Assembly (NCBI GenBank): GCA_949775045.1
Contig: OX459108.1
Location: forward strand, 14,762,263-14,826,262
Source of the DNA: Metridium senile
Lineage: Eukaryota; Cnidaria; Anthozoa; Actiniaria; Metridiidae
Reading direction: 5' to 3'
Length of the DNA stretch: 64,000 nucleotides
Made by a program: the position numbers and the translations under genes
Part shown: one piece after another, positions 56,536 to 64,000 of the stretch
Position numbering within the stretch: position 1 is the stretch's first letter
Layout of the letters: each line of letters starts with the position of its first letter
The notes under the pieces: generated by a model
What the model was told of the DNA's origin: nothing
The model's database searches: none
The model's input: the letters and a program-made list of their open reading frames with translations, nothing else

Positions 56536-59500
56536 ATGGCAATTCCTCTTGGATTTACAGTCAGCCAAATCGAGAGTAAAGCAATAAGAAAGAAAGCAGT
56601 AAGTATTTTGATAGGGAATAGGCACCTTTCGTCAGGTAAAGTATTCGTTTGGTTTGGGAGATTTGAAACTTTGAAGGTTAAAAAAATGGCAATTATTAGT
56701 TAGTTCAAGGACGAAAATATCCAGATAGGAAAAATTGGAAACATGACTGGACGATTAGTTAGAAATACACCTTTATGAAAAATTATGATATATATTAACA
56801 AGGAAGAAATTTAGTTTCGAGATGTGTAGGATATGGATATCATTGGTCTGAGCTCTCAGCATTATTGGACTTAGCACGTTCCCCGTTTTTCCACTCACTG
56901 GGAGTGTTTTTTTAGGGGTTTTCGTGTCCAGCTGCGATGGTAGACGTCTGCATGGTGTTATAACCTATTGTAAGGAATAGGAATTGAAACCAGTGGGAAG
57001 TTCAGTTGGATTATACAAAACACTCTACTTTAATGAGTTAGGAAAATACTGTAAGGATTACTCTATAATGCATTATGGAAATATTGGAAGGATTACAAAT
57101 TGAGATCAGTGGGAAAATCAGTACGACGATGCGATATACTATACTCTGAGCATGATGAATTAGAGAAATATTAAATCTGTTTAATCTGGCAGAAGAACTA
57201 ACTTTGGGTCTTTCTATCTTTCTATATTGTTGTTCTTCAGGAGCCATGACCAGCTTCTACATCTAAAGGCATGGGTTTATTTCTTTTTTCTCTTTCAAAG
57301 TGGATACTGTTTTCTGGAGTGGAAAGGGATGGCTGTAAGGGGAGGTTGGAGGCCATCATTAACATCCACAATAACTGCACTTAAATGTATGTTATATTCC
57401 GCCATTTATACGTTCGATACTCTATGGCATGAGTTAATGTCTGATGATAGATTATATAGTGCTGGCATGACTAGTTTCATATTGACTGGTAATGGTAACG
57501 AAATGGAACTTGGAAATAGTTTGTGTATTGGAAATGGTATCATCTGGAAGAAGAACTTGAACTAGTATGTATTGGAAATAGTCGTAATTGGGAGTATTCT
57601 CTGCTGGAATTAATGGTATTGACTGGAAGTGATATATGTATTGGAAATGGTATCACCTGGAGGTTGCAGATATATCACGAACTGGAAATAAGATGCATTC
57701 TCCTCTGAAAATAATATTGACTGGAAAAAGTATGTATAGTGGAAATGGTATCACCCGAAGGTAATCTCTAATGTTACTGAGGCCTAGTCTGGGACCTAAA
57801 CTCGCCTTAGCTCGCAGCGAGTTAAGGCGAGTTAAGGCGAGTTAAGGGAAAATCAAAATTTCAATGCTGCGAGTTAAGGCGAGTTAAGGAAAAATCCCAT
57901 AATTTGGAGTGACACTAAAAGAACATGACTTATATGTGTATATTTCAGCTTTGTGATATGAGGTTAAGGCAATTCCCTGTGCATTATGACATTGAGTAAT
58001 TTACTGCGAGCTTGTGCGAGTTAATGCGAGTTTGTGCGAGTTAAGGCGAGTTTGCGCGAGTTAAGGTCCCAGACTAGGCCTTTACTGCATGGTATTGATT
58101 GGAAAATAGTGTGTGATTGACATGATAACAACTCGGCGTTTTCTCTGCTGGAAAAGGTATTGGCTATCCGTTTATATTGAAGATTGTATAACCCGGTTTA
58201 TATTGTAGTCGTGATATGGCGCATATGGTGTTGACTGAAAATGTCTGGAATTGGAATAAGCTGGTACTAACATTGATCGGTATGAGTAAAGCTATGAATA
58301 GTTGTACTGGAAAAATAACTTAAAAACTGGAAACTTGTAGTAAGTGGCATGAAGTACCAGAAAAGCTCAAACATCAGTACTTTGACTTAATGACAACGTT
58401 TTGGAAATCTTATAGATCGAACATTGGATTACAAACTATACAATTAAATGGCAACATCACTGGCATGGACGACCACCTCCAACCCGCCATCAGATCTAGT
58501 TAGTGTAAGAGAGCACACTTGACAATCTCATGTAGTTGTCAGGAGGACTGGGTGCAATTCCCAGATTAGATGGTATACAGGGTTATATAGGTGTCGGCCA
58601 GCTTGTGATGTACAGTCTTGCTTACTGCAGTTTTCGACTTTCTGCGAACTCAGACATTCTCACGCCTTATTGTGAAACACGTTTTTAGCTGCCGTCAATC
58701 AAAACTAATTAGTCGGTACCCTTAAATCCTTGATTGACGGCAGCTAAAAACGTATTTTACAATAAGACGCGGGAATGTCTGAGTTCGCAGAAAGTCGAAA
58801 ACTGCAGTAACAGTAAGAAGCGCAAAATATTCCTTATCTTAATGAATTCGCATATCTTAATACACGTTTTTTTGTAGACTTGCTACAAGTCGTCCTCTCT
58901 TGAATTTAAAGCTTTTTCAAATGAACATGAACGGTAATATGAATGTACGTGCTCTGAGTACACAGGAAGCCCAACCAAACCGCGCGCGTATATTGATCCG
59001 TGGACGTGGAAAGCGTCCGTGAAGAGGACTGCATGCAAATCCTGTTGGGATTCCTGTGATTTTTTTATCGGCGCGCGCGAAGACGAAGGACTTGTAGCAA
59101 GTCTATTTTTTTCCTTCTAACGAAGCTTTCACATAATTTATTTGGAAAAACCGGAAAGCATCCCATGGTGACTCGACCGTTTAACGTACAAAATCCCATT
59201 CAAAGAAGAATTTGAATACATTCAAGGCGGTCATTTATTTATTCATGTGTTTGTATGTTTGTTTGTTTACTTATTCATTCATTCATTTGCTTGTTTGTTT
59301 GTTTGTTTGTTTGTTTGTTTGTTTGTTTATTTATATGTTTATTTATCTATAATCTTTATTTTTCATTTCATTCCTAATTATCTCTTTTCTTCTTTCGTTT
59401 CTTTTGCCATTTCTTTTTTTCACAGCTCCCAAAATGGGGTCCTTACCCAAGCAACTTTCTTCATTCCTTCTTTCCTTTTCCCTTCCTTTTCCCTTCCTTC

Positions 59501-62500
59501 CTTCCTTCCTTTTCCTTCCTTCCTTCCTTCTTTCCTTCCTTCCTTCCTTCCTTTCTTTTCCTTCCTTTCTTTTCCTTCCCCTCTTCCCCTCTTCCTTTCT
59601 CCTTTTCTCTCTTTCAGTCTTTATTATATTTAATTATTCATTCATTTATTCTTAATCATATCATTTCTTTCTTAATTCTTTCCATGATTCTCGAGGTGTG
59701 AAATCATCCCTATTTTTACATTATACTGATCCCACTCGATCCCACCCGTTTTCTCTAATACATTAAGGCTCCCTTTCTTCTTTTCCTCCCCTCAACTCGC
59801 TCCTAGCATTCCTTTTCACATTAATCAAGTCATATCTATTTCTGTATAAAATACCAGCCTATCAGACGTTTTCACCATTCCAATCCACTATGAGTTTTCT
59901 CTAATACACTAGGCTCCCTTTCTTCTTTTCCTCCCCTCAACTCGCTCCTAGCATTCCTTTTCACATTAATCAAGTCATATCTATTTCTGTAAATACCAGC
60001 CTATCAGACGTTTTCACCATTCCAATCCATTATTAGTTTTCATTATGTTGACTTCGCAACAGCAAGACACCCACATTGACATTTCGTCATACACAAACAT
60101 TTTATTATATCATAAACAATTTATACTAACTGGCTCTGACTAAAATCATATCATAAACAAATATACGCACAAGTCGATTATGGACTTAATTATATGCGAA
60201 CAACCGAGATATCAGTTAGTCATTCACTATGTAATAAATTCACAAGCTGACATTTCGAGATTGTTTATTGTGTGGCAAGGAATCCGTAGTTAGACGTTCC
60301 GCTGGAAGACTCGTAGCGGCTGGTGACAGTGAAATATATTCAAGAAGCGAAAGAAATGAGTGCTTTACAGGTAAATATAATTTGGATAAATAAATAGTCA
60401 AGTCATAAGAAAGATGAGTCCGAGGAAGGAAAACATCGTTTAGATCCAAGTTTTGGTTAAAAAAAAAACGAGAATTTTTCAACAATATTTCGACTTTTAT
60501 TTCAAGTCATAATCATGTTAGTCAAATATTTGACATATTTCAAGTAAATATTATTCGAGTCCTCTTGCAAATCGCTTAGGAATATAACAGAAAAATATAT
60601 TTACTTCTATTTGTTTTGAGAATGAAATTATGCGGCGTTTTTCGGTTATTTCAGCTGTGACTTGAACGTGTCGTCTTTGAGAGACGACAAGGCGTATTTT
60701 TACAAGTATGAATGCTTGATTTGAATCATTTTTGGGTTAAAGTTAGAGAGAGAAAACTCTTGAATGGAGCGATACTGACAATCAAATGAAATGCAATTTA
60801 AAGCGGAATTTGACCGCTTTTTCTGTTCGTTCGTTTAGAAAGCCTCGTCTAAAACAATCTATCTTCAAAACACAATATAAAAAATCAAAATGAATAAATA
60901 TAATTTCGAACAAAAACTCGTTTATGTTATTGGAATTTCATTTATACTTAAATGGCTTCACGTGAAAGAGAAAATTTAATTTTTAGTCCTTCGATTTGCA
61001 TTGAATCAAAAACTATTTTTTGCTCACCAAATTTGCTTATCACACTTTAATTTCAAAAATTTAATACATATTTTCTGAATATATTTAAAATTATTTTCTC
61101 TAATACAAATTGCATAAAAATAACTTATGTTCAACGGAGGAATAATTTCCATTGCAGTGATAAAACATTGACACAACAAACATGCCAAAATATATCTCAT
61201 TTCTTGGTTTATTTCATTGTAGACAAGTCGATTTTTTTGCATACGAAATGTTCCGATTTGAATTTGAATAAGACTATTTCACATCTGCCCTTATTGGTTT
61301 CAAAATCATATTCTTGTGGCCTCGATGTTTATTGTAATTGGTCGAATAAAACACCTTCATTGCAATAGATAACTATAGAATAAAACCAAAATTAAAATTA
61401 TCTTTTCAAGACAGCTCAAGTGGCTATGCTGTTATTTAATCCTTGCTTATAACTCGATCCGAATATATAATTATTAAACTTAAAAAAAGATCTCTATAGA
61501 ATAAAAACCCAAAAAAAGAAATCTCTTTTTTCAAGACAGCTCAAGTGGCTATGCTGTTATACAATCCTTGATCCGGAATGGTTATTAAATTTAAAAGAAA
61601 GATCTCTATAGACTAAAACCAAAAAATAAAATTCTCTCTTTTCAAGACAGCTTACAGTAAGAGGCTATGCTGTTATTTAATCCTTGCTTATAACTCGATC
61701 CGAAATGACTATTAAATTTTAAAAAAATATCTCACTTAAAAAATTATTCTCATGAATACGTAAGCAATTGATTTGCGGTTTCGTCGTTTGAATGGCTCTT
61801 TTATCGTTTTTTACTTCACCTCTGACACCATTAGCTTTTATGTCTCGTTTGATCGTCGTGTTGGTGACGTGTGGTGTACACATTAGCACATTGTTTTAGT
61901 TGTTTTAATATGACTCCCTACAGCGCTAGTGTCTTGAGAAAAATAGTCTTAGAAGTACCCTGGTCAGCGTAGCGGCGAGCGAGCTCTTCGTTGCTAAAAA
62001 AAAAAACAGTTAAAAAAGAGTTAATAGTCAAGCCTCTGGTAACCAGGGTATCTTAGGACCTGTTTATATGAAAGCGAATTGTCCCTGCTAGCCGGGATAA
62101 CTCTTTTGTTTTGTATTCCCCAGGGACTCAAAACAATAGAGTATAATATCCCGGCTAGCAGGGACAACTCGCTTTCATATAAACAGCCCCTAAGAAGCTG
62201 TTGGTTTGTCAGTCAAGTTATCACTACAATATAAGATACTCAAATTAAATAGCCGTAGATGCTGTTGGTTTGTCTGTCAGTATTTAATATCGTTGCACTA
62301 TAAACGACTCAAATTAAATACGCAAAAAGCTCTCTGTTTTTTTCTTGCTTCCTGTTTTATTTCGTATCATTTTATAGCAATTGTTTATTTATTTGAATCC
62401 TCTCTTCCCTTCTCTTCTTAGCGAAGGACCATTACATATTTTTTGGGGCGTGGTTGTGTTACCCAAAAAATTCGAGCACAGCCTTGAAACTGAATATCGT

Positions 62501-63128
62501 ACAAACGACAAAGATATCGTGCAAAGCGAAAAACATTTAAAAAAAAAATGCACCATAAATTGCCCAGCTCCCCTCAAATATATAATGGTCCGTGAAGGTC
62601 AACCTCGTCCTGAAGGTTCTCCATTCTCGCTCTTTTTTTTCAAATTGAGAAAAGAAGCAAGAAGGGAGAGCCTGGGGGCGAGGTTGGTGTTAGGTCCTTA
62701 CTGCACCAGCCCACCTCCCCTCTCCCCCGTAAATAATGGTCTGTCACTTACATCTTTCCTTTTTTTTGAAAGTACTAGAATATTACTGCGGTTTTCGTCT
62801 TTCTGCGAACTCAGACATTCTAACGTCTAGTTGTAAAATACGTATTTGTCTGCTGCTAATTACTCGGCACCTTCTATGTCTTTGATTGACGGCAACCAAA
62901 ATCGTATTTCACAACCAGCCGTTGTAATGTCTGAGCTCGCAGAAAGTCGAAAACCACAGTAATTAATTAGTTTTGTTTTTGCTTTCTGGGTTGTTTCTTT
63001 TCTATTACTCTCGTTATATCTATTATCATATCTGGTTTGTTTGCAGGCAACCGTCAAACCAAGTTTATCCTTTGAAATCACTGTTTTACGTGGCAGAGAC
63101 ATCAGCAAAGGAAAAGTCGCTGACTATA
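56536..63128 (+). CDS. Possible 5' exons of a C2-domain protein (cPLA2-like?)
   Basis: The exon at 63047-63128 (TTTGCAG acceptor, GTAAGT donor) reads VKPSLSFEITVLRGRDISKG, then KVADY. This is the first strand and loop of a C2 domain, with a 'VLR...TKG' feel of cytosolic phospholipase A2. A candidate first coding exon at 56536-56598 (MAIPLGFTVSQIESKAIRKK, then A; acceptor GTTATAG upstream, GTAAGT donor) ends in phase 0, matching the phase 0 start of the C2 exon. The join is a 6.4-kb intron and is inferred only from phase. The C2 exon is more credible than the join. The rest of the gene would lie right of the window or be unrecognised in the remaining 870 bp. Confidence 0.35.
57315..57360. repeat. 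G-rich hairpin motif, copy 3
   Basis: GGAGTGGAAAGGGATGGCTG, then TAAGGGGAGGTTGGAGGCCATC. Identical over the hairpin to copy 2. Confidence 0.75.
57480..57770. repeat. 'GTATTGGAAATGGTATCACC' degenerate array
   Basis: Three units of about 105 bp starting near 57523, 57628 and 57732 share TGGAAATGGTATCA.CTGG and TATTGACTGGAA. Confidence 0.6.
57780..58081. mobile_element. MITE with 'AGGCCTAGTCTGGGACCT' ends and GCGAGTTAAG subrepeats
   Basis: AGGCCTAGTCTGGGACCT is mirrored by AGGTCCCAGACTAGGCCT. Next to each end are short direct repeats of GCGAGTTAAG/GCGAGTTTGT. Confidence 0.9.
58622..58810. mobile_element. Palindromic MITE, family H copy 1
   Basis: TTACTGCAGTTTTCGACTTT is mirrored by AAAGTCGAAAACTGCAGTAA. 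Inside, CTGCCGTCAATCAA is mirrored by TTGATTGACGGCAG. Copy 2 is at 62782-62963. Confidence 0.9.
58875..59105. mobile_element. MITE with 'TAGACTTGCTACAAGTC' ends
   Basis: TAGACTTGCTACAAGTCGTC is mirrored by GAAGGACTTGTAGCAAGTCTA. The interior is unpaired and contains GCGCGCGCG near the right end. Confidence 0.8.
59228..59625. repeat. (TTTG)n and (CTTC)n arrays
   Basis: TTTGTTTGTTTG at about 59250-59330 and CTTCCTTCCTTC/CTTTTCC at about 59455-59615. ORFs here are repeat translations. Confidence 0.95.
59745..60030. repeat. Direct duplication, about 137 bp
   Basis: TTTTCTCTAATACATTAAGG through GACGTTTTCACCATTCCAAT occurs twice in tandem with small indels. Confidence 0.95.
60031..61365. other. 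No recognisable gene or repeat
   Basis: AT-rich DNA. The ORFs at 60240-60485, 61024-61242 and 61168-61368 show no recognisable motif. Confidence 0.4.
61366..61740. repeat. Tandem array, about 110-125 bp unit, three copies
   Basis: AAGACAGCTCAAGTGGCTAT, GCTGTTATTTAATCCTTGCT and GATCTCTATAGAATAAAACC recur at about 61370, 61490 and 61605. Confidence 0.9.
61956..62050. mobile_element. Small MITE with 'TACCCTGGT' ends
   Basis: TACCCTGGTCAGCG...GGTAACCAGGGTA, with an internal CGGCGAGCGAGCTC and poly-A. Short inverted ends only. Confidence 0.5.
62053..62193. mobile_element. Palindromic MITE with 'TTAGGACCTGTTTATATGAAAG' ends
   Basis: TGTTTATATGAAAGCGAATT is mirrored by AACTCGCTTTCATATAAACA. TCCCTGCTAGCCGGGATA is mirrored by TATCCCGGCTAGCAGGGA. 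Confidence 0.9.
62782..62963. mobile_element. Palindromic MITE, family H copy 2
   Basis: ATTACTGCGGTTTTCGTCTT is mirrored by AAAGTCGAAAACCACAGTAAT, with the same TCTGCGAACTCAGACATTCT segment as 58622-58810. More diverged. Confidence 0.85.
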
Positions 63129-63158
63129 GTAAGTATAATATATGAATATTTCAATGAA

Positions 63159-63496
63159 GCCTTGTTCACACTAGCTCGACATTAGTGACATAAGCATAAG
63201 CAACATACGCAGACTCAGCGAAGCGTTTGTCGAATAGGTGTGAGAAAAGACAATTAAGTGCGGCTAATGAGCAAAGCCAAACTTAGCCTGCAAAACAGGC
63301 GTTCTTTCGGGTTTTGGGCTTTCTGTGTTGAACGGGCGAACAAAAAGGAAGCGAAGGGGATGGCAGGGAAGGGGATGACAGAGAAGGGGATGACACTAAA
63401 TTCTCCAAAAAGCCAAAAGAACGCCTGCTCTGTAGGCTAAGCCCAACTGAGTCTGCATATGCATAATATTTATGTCGCTAATGTGAACCAGGTCTT
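63159..63496. mobile_element. MITE, family B copy 2, interrupted by a nested palindrome
   Basis: The outer ends GCCTTGTTCACACTAG and TCGCTAATGTGAACCAGG match 6079-6241. The inner palindrome (about 63283-63440) has ends TTAGCCTGCAAAACAGGCGT and ACGCCTGCTCTGTAGGCTAA and contains GGGGATGACAG-type direct repeats. Confidence 0.8.
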
Positions 63497-63834
63497 AATA
63501 ATGTTGTTCGTGAACTAATCTGCTGCAAATTGCATTTTGCAAAAGAACTGAAAACTTTCATACAACCCATTATTTTCCAGATCTATGCACGTGTGTCTTA
63601 TATGTCTGGTATTGATTGCTACTGATTGGTTCCATTTCGATAATACTGCAGTTTGCATGCAATATGCACGCAATTAATGCATCGAAACCAAGGACAACCA
63701 TACAATAACTATCTTGCCGAATAGGCTAACAAATAGTGCATCTTCACTGCTAGCATGTAAAACATCAAACATTTCTAGCAACAAAGCGGCCCAATATACA
63801 ATTCTCTTGGAGAATAAGTTTCTATTCACCTTTC

Positions 63835-64000
63835 GTATTGTGTGTTTTCATGCGAAGTGCGCGTGTTTACATGGTGTCGTGTTTTTTTCGCGTGATTTGC
63901 GTGCATTTAGCGTGTTGTTTTCGTGTTTCCAGTGTGTTGTGAGAGGATATTCGTGATATTCGTGATATTCGTGCATTTAGCGTGTTATTTTCATGCGATG
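63835..64000. repeat. 'TCGTGATATTCGTG' / 'GCATTTAGCGTGTT' short repeats
   Basis: GTGCATTTAGCGTGTT occurs twice and GATATTCGTGATATTCGTG once, all in the last 100 bp. The array continues past the window edge. Confidence 0.6.

Noticed and set aside
59247..59655. Phe/Ser/Leu/Pro-rich ORFs that look like membrane proteins
   Set aside because: Generated by (TTTG)n and (CTTC)n repeats.

Overview
The window is a stretch of metazoan nuclear genome: AT-rich, with multi-exon genes, GT-AG introns of roughly 0.1 to 3 kb, tRNA-headed SINEs, many palindromic MITE-like elements, and introns full of (GAT/ATC)n and tetranucleotide low-complexity DNA. Gene content and repeat style fit an early-branching marine animal, most likely a cnidarian. 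That placement is an inference from style; nothing in the sequence proves it.

Layout. 0.15-4.4 kb: the 3' exons of a plus-strand gene, weakly like a cyclic-nucleotide-binding protein. 6.4-9.0 kb (minus): MIS18A, a CENP-A loading factor. 11.7-21.7 kb (minus): a complete importin-alpha of the KPNA1/5/6 type. 22.35-22.78 kb (plus): an intronless 143-aa ORF of unknown function, head-to-head with importin-alpha. 25.1-30.9 kb (minus): a C-terminal-motor kinesin (kinesin-14), head-to-head with ZMPSTE24 (31.3-38.3 kb, plus), the CAAX prenyl protease. 40.4-43.9 kb (minus): ZC4H2. 44.4 kb (minus): tRNA-Lys(UUU). 45.3-50.0 kb (plus): an unrecognised spliced gene with a strong-looking promoter and a tandemly duplicated exon pair. 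50-62 kb: no recognisable protein gene; nested tandem arrays, MITEs and a G-rich hairpin motif present three times. 56.5 and 63.1 kb: a possible start exon and a C2-domain-like exon of a gene running off the right edge.

The genes are mostly housekeeping and do not form a pathway, although chromatin/centromere (MIS18A), nuclear import (KPNA) and nuclear lamina processing (ZMPSTE24) are all nuclear functions. All exon joins below were made by hand from splice consensus, reading-frame phase and remembered family motifs.

The most unusual pattern is that tandem arrays repeatedly include the end of a coding exon. The importin-alpha exon 7 donor (about 16 units), importin-alpha exon 9 acceptor, MIS18A exon 6 acceptor, and the stop-codon ends of the first gene, ZMPSTE24 and ZC4H2 all lie inside local tandem arrays whose other units carry decayed copies of the exon end, splice site or poly(A) signal. 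Other leads are the duplicated exon pair at 45.9-47.7 kb, the thrice-repeated G-rich hairpin, two SINEs with different tRNA heads sharing one core, nested palindromes, and a kinesin that begins with a myristoylation-type N-terminus.
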